From Variovorax saccharolyticus (GTDB lineage Bacteria; Pseudomonadota; Gammaproteobacteria; Burkholderiales; Burkholderiaceae_C): a stretch of 64,000 nucleotides of DNA. This document shows positions 48,611-55,995 of the stretch, piece after piece. The translations under genes and the position numbers were made by a program. The notes beneath the pieces were generated by a model. The model searched no databases and had not been told where the DNA came from. It saw nothing but the letters and a program-made list of their open reading frames with translations. Location: NCBI RefSeq assembly GCF_030316765.1, contig NZ_JASZYT010000001.1, positions 620,001 through 684,000 of the forward strand, read 5' to 3'. The stretch's first letter is position 1. Each line of letters opens with the position of its first letter.

Positions 48611-49585
48611 TCAGGGGGTCGGCGACAGGCCGGCCGCCTTCACCAGGCTGGCGTTGCTGGCGATCTCGTCCTTGATGTAGGCGTCGAACTGCTCGGGCTT
48701 GAGGGTCCAGGCATCGGCGCCGAGCTTCAGGAAGCGTTCCTTGACCTCGGGGCTGGCGAGCGCCTTCGCGACTTCGTCGTGCAGCTTGTTGACGATGTCG
48801 CGCGGCGTCTTGGCGGGCGCCATCATGCCGATCCAGAAATTGAACTCGGAGCCCGGCACGCCGGCCTCGGCGGTGGTCGGCACATCGGGCAGCGCGGCCG
48901 CGCGCTTGGGCGAGCCGACCGCCAGCGCGAGCAGCTGGCCTTCCTTGATCTGGCCGATCACCGGGGCGATCGGCGAGAAGTAGTAGTCGACGCGGCCGGC
49001 CAGCACTTCGGTCACCGCTTCGGCCGAGCCCTTGAACGGAATGTTGGTGGCATCGATCTTGGCCGCCAGCTTGAACTTCTCCGCGTTCAGGTGGGTGGCG
49101 CTGCCCTGGCCGGCCGAGGCGTAGTTGATGGTGCCGGGCTTGGCCTTGGCGGCGGCGACCAGTTCCTTCAGGGTCTTGATGTTCTTGGTCGGCGAGATCA
49201 CCAGCGCGTTGGGCAGCGTGGAGATCGGCGTGACGCCGGCGAAGTCGCCCACGGTATCGAAGGGCAGCTTGGAAAAGGTCGAAGGGCTCACCGTGTGCGA
49301 CGACGAGTGGATCATGATCGTGTAGCCGTCCGGCGCGGCGGTGGCCACCGCCTGCTGGCCGATGGTGCCGCTGGCGCCGCCGCGGTTGTCGATCACCAGC
49401 GTCTGTCCCATGCTGGCGCCCATCTTGTCGGCGATCGCGCGGGCGATGATGTCCGTGGTGCTGCCGGCTGCGAACGGGACGATCACCCGGATCGGCTTGG
49501 TCGGATAGCTGGTATCGGCAACGGCACCGAAGGTGGCAGTGAGGGCGATGCAGGCCAGCAGGCCAGCGCGGCGATTGAGTTTCAT
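48611..49585 (-). CDS. Bug-family solute receptor (operon receptor 1)
   Basis: 324-residue TctC-like periplasmic receptor with signal peptide (about 1-23), PIRVIVPFAAGSTTDIIARAIADKM and IPFKGSAEAVTEVLAGRVDYY. AAGGAG precedes ATG 49585. First gene of the seven-gene operon; a 16-bp palindrome lies 58-73 bp upstream of it. It probably binds the pathway's substrate. Confidence 0.9.
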   Translation of the reverse strand: MKLNRRAGLLACIALTATFGAVADTSYPTKPIRVIVPFAAGSTTDIIARAIADKMGASMGQTLVIDNRGGASGTIGQQAVATAAPDGYTIMIHSSSHTVSPSTFSKLPFDTVGDFAGVTPISTLPNALVISPTKNIKTLKELVAAAKAKPGTINYASAGQGSATHLNAEKFKLAAKIDATNIPFKGSAEAVTEVLAGRVDYYFSPIAPVIGQIKEGQLLALAVGSPKRAAALPDVPTTAEAGVPGSEFNFWIGMMAPAKTPRDIVNKLHDEVAKALASPEVKERFLKLGADAWTLKPEQFDAYIKDEIASNASLVKAAGLSPTP

Positions 49586-49642
49586 GATGTCTCCTTGTGC
49601 TTTGGGGTGGGCGACGCGGCCCGGCAAGGTCGTGTGCTTCAA

Positions 49643-49658
49643 TTCACCAATAAGTGAA
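49643..49658 (-). promoter_or_regulatory. Candidate TetR operator, operon-side site
   Basis: TTCACCAATAAGTGAA, a near-perfect palindrome embedded in a 20-bp AATT...AATT dyad (49641-49660), lies 58 bp upstream of the operon's first gene. It shares the pattern TTnACC-N4-rGTnAA with the site at 50526. The local sequence is much more AT-rich than its surroundings. Confidence 0.65.
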
Positions 49659-49787
49659 TTAGCAATTTTAGGAACGCCCTCATCGGCGCGTCAACGGGCG
49701 CGTTCCTAGGGGATACCCGTATCAGTGGCCCGCTGCGCGGTGCGTGACCCGCGCCCCATGAACCCGGTGCAATCCCATGCCAGGGAT

Positions 49788-49866
49788 GCCGCGGAAATGG
49801 CTTTGCCAGGCCGCTGGCAGCGCCCCCTTGAGGGGGAGGCGCCGCAGGCGCTTCGGGGGTGTTTCG
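49788..49866 (-). repeat. Post-stop GC-rich repeat after the TetR gene
   Basis: Minus strand after the TetR stop: CACCCCCGAAGCGCCTGCGG, a CCCCCTCAAGGGGG hairpin, GCGCTGCCAGCGGCC, then TTTCCGCGG. The second half matches the distal half of the repeat at 19881. The region 49659-49787 between it and the operator shows no gene. Confidence 0.7.
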
Positions 49867-50514
49867 CTAGTGAAGCACGTAGCCGAGCACCAGGTCGGTC
49901 ATGTGCGACAGGCGCTGCGCCATCGCCTTCGGCGCCCGCAGGTCACGCCCGAAGACTGCCGACAGCGTGTCGTTGTTCGACAGGTAGAAGTAGCAGAGCG
50001 AGGCGATCGAGATGTAGAGCTGCACCGGGTCCACGCCGGCGCGAAAGAGGTTGTCGCGCCGGCCGCGCTCGAGCACCCCGTCGAGCAGCGCGACCAGCGG
50101 GGAGTTCATCTCCTGGATGCGTTCGGAGCGCTTGAGGTGCGCGGCCCGGTGCAGGTTCTCGCTGTTGAGCAGCGTGATGAACTCGGGATGCTCGAGGTAG
50201 TAGTGCCAGGTGAAGGAGACCAGCCGGCGGATCGCCTCCACCGGCTCGACCTCGTCGAGGTGCAACTGCTGCTCGGCCTCGCGGATGTCGGCGTAGGTGC
50301 GTTCGAGCACCGCCAGGAAGAGATCGTCCTTGCTGCCGAAGTAGTAGTAGATCAGGCGCTTGTTGAGCCCGGCCCGCTCGGCGATGCTGTCCATGCGTGC
50401 GCCCGCCAGCCCGCGCTGCGAGAACTCGTCGCGCGCCGAGGCGAGGATGGCGAGCTGCGAGCGGTCGGCGTCGCGCGAGCGCGGTTCGGCGGCGGCCGGA
50501 GTGGGAGCTTTCAT
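49867..50514 (-). CDS. TetR/AcrR family transcriptional regulator
   Basis: 215 residues. HTH at about 17-65 (LAILASARDEFSQRGLAGAR, MDSIAERAGLNKRLIYYYF), with GSKDDLF, followed by a helical ligand domain with the TetR_C segment VRFTW-like FTWHYYLEHPEFITLLNSEN. It lies beside the seven-gene operon on the same strand and is divergent from the ThDP enzyme. A related palindrome precedes each unit, so it probably represses the operon, itself and the ThDP gene until the substrate is present. Confidence 0.9.
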   Translation of the reverse strand: MKAPTPAAAEPRSRDADRSQLAILASARDEFSQRGLAGARMDSIAERAGLNKRLIYYYFGSKDDLFLAVLERTYADIREAEQQLHLDEVEPVEAIRRLVSFTWHYYLEHPEFITLLNSENLHRAAHLKRSERIQEMNSPLVALLDGVLERGRRDNLFRAGVDPVQLYISIASLCYFYLSNNDTLSAVFGRDLRAPKAMAQRLSHMTDLVLGYVLH

Positions 50515-50525
50515 GGACGACGAAT

Positions 50526-50541
50526 TTAACCGGTTGGTGAA
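50526..50541. promoter_or_regulatory. Candidate TetR operator, regulator/ThDP side site
   Basis: On the minus strand TTCACCAACCGGTTAA, sharing TTCACCAA with the site at 49643 and the same half-site spacing (TTnACC-N4-GGTnAA). It is 11 bp upstream of the TetR ATG and 75 bp upstream of the divergent ThDP gene, well placed to control both. Confidence 0.6.
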
Positions 50542-50616
50542 TTAAGGCAAGCGCGAAGGGGTCGAATGGATAATTCGGGGCATCCCCATTGCATCAGAGA
50601 GAAGAGGCGCCCGTCC

Positions 50617-52344
50617 ATGAATCCATCCCAGCCCGCCGGCCACCTGATTGTCGAATGCCTCATCGAGCAGGGCGTCGAGCTGGCGTTCGGCGTCCCCGGC
50701 GAGAGTTTTCTCGCCGTGCTCGACGGCTTCCATGCCTACGGCGAACGCATCCGCTTCATCGTCAACCGCCAGGAGGGCGGGGCGGCCTTCATGGCCGAGG
50801 CCCACGGCAAGCTGAGCAACCGGCCGGGCGTGTGCTTCGTCACGCGCGGGCCCGGTGCCACCAATGCCTCGATCGGCGTCCACAACGCCTTCCAGGACTC
50901 GACGCCGATGGTGCTCTTCGTCGGCGACGTCGGCAGCGACTTCCGCGACCGCGAGGCCTTCCAGGAGGTCGACTACGCGAGCTTCTTCGGCCCCAGCACC
51001 AAGGGCTTCGCCAAGCGCGTGGAACGCATCGACGACGCCGACCGGATTCCCGAATACGTGGCGCGCGCCTTCGCCACCGCGATGAATGGCCGCCCCGGCC
51101 CGGTCGTGCTGGTGTTGCCCGAGGACATGCTGCGCAGCATGACCGTGGCCCGGCCGCTCAAGCGGGTCGAGGCGGTGGCCGCCTGGAGCGACCCCGGTGC
51201 GCTGCGCACCCTGCGCGAACTGCTGCTGAAGTCGGAGCGTCCCTTGGTGATCGCCGGCGGCGGCGGCTGGACGCCGCAGTCGGCGCAGGCGCTGCAGCGC
51301 TTCGCCGAGAACTGGAAGCTGCCGGTGGCGAACGCCTTCCGCTTCCAGGACACCTTCGACAACCACCATCCGCTGTATGCCGGCGATGTCGGCATCGCGA
51401 TCAATCCGAAGCTGGCCGAAAGGGTGCGCCAGAGCGACCTGATCCTCGCGATCGGCCCTCGCCTGGGCGAGATGACCACCGGCGGCTACACGCTGCTCGA
51501 GGCGCCCAAGTCGAAGCAGACGCTGGTGCACATCCATGCCAGCGCCGAGGAGCTCAACCGCGTCTACCAGGCCGACCTGGCGATCAACGCGGGCATGGCC
51601 TCGGCCGCGCGCAGCCTCGAGGTGCTGAGCGCGCCGCCGGAGCTTCCCTGGGAGTCCTGGACCGCGGCCGCGCATGCCGACTACCTCGCCAACCTCGAGC
51701 CGCAGCCGCTCGTCGGCCTGCCGGCCGAGGCGCCGCGCGGCGCGGTCGACATGGTGGCGGTGGTGCAGCTGCTGCAGAAGCACCTGCCGGCGGAGACCGC
51801 GATCACCAACGGCGCCGGCAACTTCGCCAGCTGGGTGCACCGCTACTTCCGCTACCACGGCCTCGCCAAGGGCCACAAGACGCAGCTCGCGCCCACCAGC
51901 GGCGCGATGGGCTACGGCGTGCCGGCCGGCATCGCTGCGAGCATCGCGACGGGCCGCATCGCCTTCACGATCGCCGGCGACGGCGACTTCCTCATGAACG
52001 GGCAGGAGCTCGCCACGGCCTCGCAGCATGGCGGCAAGACGATCGTCGTGCTGCTCAACAACGGCATGTTCGGCACCATCCGCATGCACCAGGAGCGCGA
52101 GTACCCGAGCAAGGTGAGCGGCACCGCGCTGCAGAACCCCGACTTCTGCGCGCTGGCGCGGGCCTACGGCTATGCCGCCGAGCGCGTGACCGAGACCGGG
52201 CAGTTCGAGGCCGCGCTGCTGCGCGCGCTGGCGGCCGATACCGGCACCTTGATCGAGATCCCGCTCGACCCCGAGGTGATCACCACGCGCGGCACCTTGA
52301 GCGCGATCACGAAGTCGGCCAAGGCGCAGTCCGCGGGCCGCTGA
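50617..52344 (+). CDS. Thiamine pyrophosphate-dependent enzyme, acetolactate-synthase-like
   Basis: 575-residue ThDP enzyme with the three-domain layout. Catalytic Glu53 is in NRQEGGAAFMAEA, ThDP-binding motif GDG (454-456) to NN (481-482) is intact, and the central domain binds a nucleotide or has lost it. It is close to catabolic acetolactate synthases, but IolD-type hydrolases and 2-keto acid decarboxylases share these features. The open frame begins at 50566, but ATG 50617 has AGAAGAGG upstream. It is divergent from TetR and may belong to the same pathway. A terminator follows. Confidence 0.85.
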   Translation: MNPSQPAGHLIVECLIEQGVELAFGVPGESFLAVLDGFHAYGERIRFIVNRQEGGAAFMAEAHGKLSNRPGVCFVTRGPGATNASIGVHNAFQDSTPMVLFVGDVGSDFRDREAFQEVDYASFFGPSTKGFAKRVERIDDADRIPEYVARAFATAMNGRPGPVVLVLPEDMLRSMTVARPLKRVEAVAAWSDPGALRTLRELLLKSERPLVIAGGGGWTPQSAQALQRFAENWKLPVANAFRFQDTFDNHHPLYAGDVGIAINPKLAERVRQSDLILAIGPRLGEMTTGGYTLLEAPKSKQTLVHIHASAEELNRVYQADLAINAGMASAARSLEVLSAPPELPWESWTAAAHADYLANLEPQPLVGLPAEAPRGAVDMVAVVQLLQKHLPAETAITNGAGNFASWVHRYFRYHGLAKGHKTQLAPTSGAMGYGVPAGIAASIATGRIAFTIAGDGDFLMNGQELATASQHGGKTIVVLLNNGMFGTIRMHQEREYPSKVSGTALQNPDFCALARAYGYAAERVTETGQFEAALLRALAADTGTLIEIPLDPEVITTRGTLSAITKSAKAQSAGR

Positions 52345-52354
52345 GGCCAAAAAA

Positions 52355-52374
52355 AAGCCGGCGGCTGCCGGCTT
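52355..52374. terminator. Bidirectional terminator between ThDP and SWIB genes
   Basis: Stem AAGCCGGC/GCCGGCTT (52355-52362, 52367-52374) with GGCT loop, A-run on the left and TTCTTC on the right, between two convergent genes. It is more effective for the minus-strand transcript, where the stem is followed by TTTTTT. Confidence 0.8.
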
Positions 52375-52404
52375 CTTCATGCAAGCGCACCAGGCGCTCG
52401 CGGC

Positions 52405-52827
52405 TCACTTGACGTGCTTGCCGATCAGTGCGGCCAGTTCGAACATCGAGACCTGGGCCTTGCCGAAGATTTCCTTCAGCTTGGCGTCGGCGTTGATGTT
52501 GCGCTTGTTGGCCTTGTCCTGAAGGTTGTTCTTCTTGATGTAGTCCCACAGCTTGCTCACCACGGCGGTGCGCGGCAGAGGCGTTGCGCCCACGACGGCG
52601 GCGAGCGCCGGGCTGGGAGTCAGTGCCTTCATGAACGCAGCGTTCGGGGTGCGCTTCTTGGCGGGTGCCGCCTTCTTCGCAGGAGCCTTCTTTGCAGGAG
52701 CAGCCTTCTTGGCGGGTGCTGCCTTCTTTGCAGGAGCAGCCTTCTTCGCCGGTGCAGCCGCCTTCTTGGCCGGTGCGGCCTTCTTCGCGGGAGCTTTCTT
52801 GGCCGGAGCCTTCTTTGCAGTTGCCAT
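52405..52827 (-). CDS. SWIB/MDM2-domain protein with histone-H1-like Lys/Ala/Pro tail
   Basis: 140 residues. The first 58 are a tandem array of AAPAKK-type units, like eukaryotic histone H1 tails and bacterial AlgP/HctB-like proteins. Residues about 62-138 form a SWIB domain (LPRTAVVSKLWDYIKKNNLQ, KANKRNINADAKLKEIFG, MFELAALIGKHVK). The tail should bind DNA without specificity; in Chlamydia SWIB is fused to topoisomerase. Likely nucleoid-associated. The repeat array makes length variation between strains likely. Confidence 0.9.
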   Translation of the reverse strand: MATAKKAPAKKAPAKKAAPAKKAAAPAKKAAPAKKAAPAKKAAPAKKAPAKKAAPAKKRTPNAAFMKALTPSPALAAVVGATPLPRTAVVSKLWDYIKKNNLQDKANKRNINADAKLKEIFGKAQVSMFELAALIGKHVK

Positions 52828-53000
52828 GGTTGAATTTCCTTTTTTGGTTGGACACTTTCACCAATGAAAAGCAGTGTCTCCATCGGCATTGCGGATGCTA
52901 AAGGAGAAGAAACGCGTTTCCAAGGGAAAAAGCGACTTTTTCATTGGGAGCTGTTGTTTTTTCAGAGGGGGAAAGCGGGTTCGTTCCGCTCGGAGAGGCT

Positions 53001-53927
53001 TCAGTTGCGGCGCGAAGGCCATGTGGCGAGCACGACACCGAGCAGCGCGAGCGCGAAAGCGAGCACCTGCGCGGTCGCCAGTTGCTCGCCGAGCACCAGC
53101 ACGCCGACCACTGCGGCGCTCACCGGCAGCATCACCGTGAAGACGCCGGCCTGCGATGCGGGCACGCTCTTCAGGCCGGTCATCCAGAGCCACACGGTCC
53201 AGATGCTCGCGGCCAGCGCATAGACGACGAGCAGGCTCCAGAGGCCCATCGACACGGAGCCGAAGTCGAAGCGCAGCGCGAACCAGATGCCGAAGGGCGT
53301 CGACAGCACGAAGCCCCAGAGGTTGATCAGCGACGAGATGCGCTTGGGTCCCAGCCGCCCGGTCAGCGACTTGCCGATCACCGCATAGGCGGCCTCGCAG
53401 AGCACCGCGCAGAACACCAGCAGGTTGCCCAGCCATGGCATCGAAGAGCTGCCCGCGCTGCCGCCATGCGCGCCCGGCTGCGCGGGCGCGAGCGCCAGCA
53501 GGCCGATGCCGAGCGCGGCGCAGGCGATCGCCAGCGCGACGCGCGTCGTGATGCTCTCGCGCAGGAAGACCCGGCTGCCGATCGCCACCACGGCCGGGAT
53601 CGACGCCATGATCACGCCGGCCGACACGGCACTCGTGAGGCTCACGCCGAACAGCATGCAGACCGAGAACAGGAAGTTGCCGAGGAAGGATTCGAGGAAG
53701 ACCAGCCCGCGGGTGTGGCGGGTCATCGGTGCCTCTCCGGGCGGCCGCCGCAGCCAGTGCGGCATCGCCAGCGCCGCGATGCCGAAGCGCAGCCAGGCCA
53801 GCAGCAGCACCGGAAAGGCCGCCACCAGCGGCTTGGAGAGGGCGACGTAGCTGCCGACCAGCGACATGCTCAGGGCGAGGCAGCCATAGGCCACCAGGCG
53901 GCCGGGTGCGTGGGATGCGGTGTTCAA
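53001..53927 (-). CDS. DMT superfamily transporter (EamA domains)
   Basis: 308-residue, about 10-TM drug/metabolite transporter with two EamA repeats. GSYVALSKPLVAAFPVLLLAWLRFGIAALA starts repeat one, and LLVFCAVLCEAAYAVIGKSL starts repeat two. The start is uncertain: TTG 53927 keeps TM1 and leaves space for the divergent gene at 53955, while an upstream ATG would overlap it. Substrate unknown, probably an amino acid or metabolite efflux. The 173-bp gap to the SWIB gene is AT-richer and contains a 10-bp inverted repeat. Confidence 0.82.
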   Translation of the reverse strand: MNTASHAPGRLVAYGCLALSMSLVGSYVALSKPLVAAFPVLLLAWLRFGIAALAMPHWLRRPPGEAPMTRHTRGLVFLESFLGNFLFSVCMLFGVSLTSAVSAGVIMASIPAVVAIGSRVFLRESITTRVALAIACAALGIGLLALAPAQPGAHGGSAGSSSMPWLGNLLVFCAVLCEAAYAVIGKSLTGRLGPKRISSLINLWGFVLSTPFGIWFALRFDFGSVSMGLWSLLVVYALAASIWTVWLWMTGLKSVPASQAGVFTVMLPVSAAVVGVLVLGEQLATAQVLAFALALLGVVLATWPSRRN

Positions 53928-53954
53928 TCGAGGCGTCGTTCCGAGGATGATTCG

Positions 53955-54353
53955 ATGATGCCTGATTCGCTCCCAGCACCCCGCCATGTCTTCGTCTATG
54001 GCACCTTGCGCGCCGGCGGCAGCAACGACATTGCCCGGTTCTCGCCCGCCCCGCTGCGCATCGCCGACGGCGTGATCGCCGGCACGCTCTACGACCTGGG
54101 CGCCTATCCGGGCGCGGTGCTGGGCGGCGAGGGCAGGGTGCAGGGCGAGATCTATCGCATCACGCCGGCCCTCGAGGCGCAGCTGGATGTGCTGGAAGAA
54201 ATCAGGCCCGACGACAGTGGCGAGTACATCAAGCGCGAAGTCCAGGTGCCTGTGGCCGGCGTACTGCTGGGCTGCCTGGTCTACGAGATCCATCCCGATC
54301 GCATCGCGGGACGGGCGCCGATCGCCAGCGGCGACTGGTTCCGGCGCGCTTGA
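53955..54353 (+). CDS. Gamma-glutamylcyclotransferase family protein
   Basis: 132-residue GGCT-like fold protein. The substrate-binding loop VFVYGTLRAGGSN (12-24) and EIYRITPALEAQLDVLEEI with the catalytic Glu are the family marks. Members cleave gamma-glutamyl peptides or crosslinks to 5-oxoproline. Two adjacent ATGs (53955, 53958) are possible; GAGG lies 8 bp upstream of the first. It is divergent from EamA. Confidence 0.88.
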   Translation: MMPDSLPAPRHVFVYGTLRAGGSNDIARFSPAPLRIADGVIAGTLYDLGAYPGAVLGGEGRVQGEIYRITPALEAQLDVLEEIRPDDSGEYIKREVQVPVAGVLLGCLVYEIHPDRIAGRAPIASGDWFRRA

Positions 54354-54398
54354 ATTCACCTTTCCTGCGCAGGGTTTTCATGCGCGAAAAACTCGTCC

Positions 54399-54474
54399 CG
54401 TATTGTGAAAAGGCGAGGTGCTGCGCTGCAATATTTTTTCTCAATACGAGAAAATTAATTCCGCATTGAGAAAA
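54399..54474 (+). promoter_or_regulatory. Three CGYATTGWGAAAA repeats upstream of aceA
   Basis: Copies at 54399-54411 (plus), 54436-54448 (minus) and 54462-54474 (plus) fit CGYATTGWGAAAA. The middle copy forms a dyad TTTTCTC-AATAC-GAGAAAA with its flank. The outer two are 63 bp apart, six helical turns. They lie 20-95 bp upstream of the aceA -35, an AT-rich island in a GC-rich genome, and look like binding sites of an activator of the glyoxylate shunt. Confidence 0.6.
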
Positions 54475-54494
54475 ACGGCCCTAAGTTGTTGATT

Positions 54495-54528
54495 TTGTTG
54501 ATGCAAAAATATGTCTTCTATAAGACAT
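54495..54528 (+). promoter_or_regulatory. aceA promoter with palindrome over the -10
   Basis: -35 TTGTTG (54495-54500), 18-bp spacer, -10 TATAAG (54519-54524). The dyad ATGTCTTCTATAAGACAT (54511-54528; 7-bp arms) covers the -10 exactly, so a bound repressor would block RNA polymerase. Similar TCTTATAAGA-type dyads occur before central-metabolism genes in betaproteobacteria, from memory; the regulator is not identified. Confidence 0.65.
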
Positions 54529-54603
54529 AAGAGTCGCGTGCTGTCTTACAGTAGACCCACGACGCGACAAGCGCCACCCCTCAATCAACCCCTCGGAGTG
54601 ACC

Positions 54604-55935
54604 ATGCCCCAGACCCTCACAGAACAACTGAGCCGCGAACAGCAGATTGCCGCCCTCGAAAAGGATTGGGCCACCAACCCGCGCTGGAAGGGCGTCAAGC
54701 GCGGCTACAGCGCGGCTGACGTGGTGCGCCTGCGCGGCTCGCTGCCGATCGAGCACACGCTGGCACGCCGCGGTGCCGAGAAGCTGTGGGAGAAGATCAA
54801 CGGCGACGCCAAGAAGGGCTACGTGAATGCCTTCGGCGCCATCAGCGCCGGACAGGCGATGCAGCAGGCCAAGGCCGGCCTCGAAGCCGTGTACCTGTCG
54901 GGCTGGCAGGTCGCCGCCGACGGCAACACCTCCGAAACCATGTACCCGGACCAGTCGCTCTACGCCTACGACTCGGTGCCGACCATGGTCCGCCGCATCA
55001 ACAACACCTTCAAGCGCGCCGACGAGATCCAGTGGGGCCGCGGCGTGAACCCGGGCGACAAGGAGTTCATCGACTACTTCCTGCCGATCGTGGCCGATGC
55101 CGAAGCCGGGTTCGGCGGCGTGCTCAACGCCTTCGAACTGATGAAGAACATGATCGCCGCGGGCGCTGCCGGCGTGCACTTCGAAGACCAACTGGCCGCC
55201 GTGAAGAAGTGCGGCCACATGGGCGGCAAGGTGCTGGTGCCGACGCACGAAGCCTGCGAGAAGCTGATCTCGGCGCGCTTCGCCGCCGACGTGATGGGCG
55301 TGTCGACCATCGTGCTGGCCCGCACCGATGCCGAAGCCGCGAACCTGATCACCTCCGACCATGACGCCAACGACAAGCCCTTCCTGACCGGCGAACGCAC
55401 GCAGGAAGGCTTCTACCGCGTCAAGAACGGCCTCGAGCAGTCGATCAGCCGCGGTGTCGCCTACGCGCCCTATGCCGACCTGGTCTGGTGCGAAACCGGC
55501 GTGCCGGACATCGGCTTCGCACGCGAATTCGCGCAGGCCGTGCACGCTGCCTGCCCGGGCAAGCTGCTCTCCTACAACTGCTCGCCGTCCTTCAACTGGA
55601 AGAAGAACCTCGACGACAAGCAGATCGCCTCGTTCCAGGAAGACCTCTCGGCGCTGGGCTACAAGTTCCAGTTCATCACGCTCGCGGGCATCCACATCAA
55701 CTGGTACAACACCTTCCAGTTCGCCCACGCCTATGCCAACGGCGAAGGCATGAAGCACTACGTGAACATGGTGCAAGAACCCGAATTCGCGGCTCGCGAC
55801 AAGGGCTACACCTTCGTGTCGCACCAGCAGGAAGTCGGCGCCGGCTACTTCGACGACGTGACGACCGTGATCCAGGGCGGCTCGTCCAGCGTCAAGGCGC
55901 TGACCGGTTCGACCGAGGAAGAGCAGTTCCACTGA
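54604..55935 (+). CDS. aceA: Isocitrate lyase
   Basis: Cleaves isocitrate to succinate and glyoxylate, first step of the glyoxylate shunt for growth on acetate and fatty acids. 443 residues, the short bacterial type. Catalytic KKCGHMGGK with Cys203 is intact, as are [20 protein letters not shown] and the [10 protein letters not shown] segment. GGAG lies upstream of ATG 54604. It has a well-marked promoter and a strong terminator, so it is monocistronic; no malate synthase is adjacent. Confidence 0.97.
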   Translation: MPQTLTEQLSREQQIAALEKDWATNPRWKGVKRGYSAADVVRLRGSLPIEHTLARRGAEKLWEKINGDAKKGYVNAFGAISAGQAMQQAKAGLEAVYLSGWQVAADGNTSETMYPDQSLYAYDSVPTMVRRINNTFKRADEIQWGRGVNPGDKEFIDYFLPIVADAEAGFGGVLNAFELMKNMIAAGAAGVHFEDQLAAVKKCGHMGGKVLVPTHEACEKLISARFAADVMGVSTIVLARTDAEAANLITSDHDANDKPFLTGERTQEGFYRVKNGLEQSISRGVAYAPYADLVWCETGVPDIGFAREFAQAVHAACPGKLLSYNCSPSFNWKKNLDDKQIASFQEDLSALGYKFQFITLAGIHINWYNTFQFAHAYANGEGMKHYVNMVQEPEFAARDKGYTFVSHQQEVGAGYFDDVTTVIQGGSSSVKALTGSTEEEQFH

Positions 55936-55959
55936 GAACTGACGGTCGCTGATTGACAG

Positions 55960-55991
55960 CCCCGCGTGAGGGATCACGCGGGGTTTTTTTT
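55960..55991 (+). terminator. Rho-independent terminator of aceA
   Basis: Ten-bp stem CCCCGCGTGA/TCACGCGGGG (55960-55969, 55974-55983) with a GGGA loop followed by eight T residues, 24 bp after the aceA stop. Confidence 0.95.
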
Positions 55992-55995
55992 CGTC

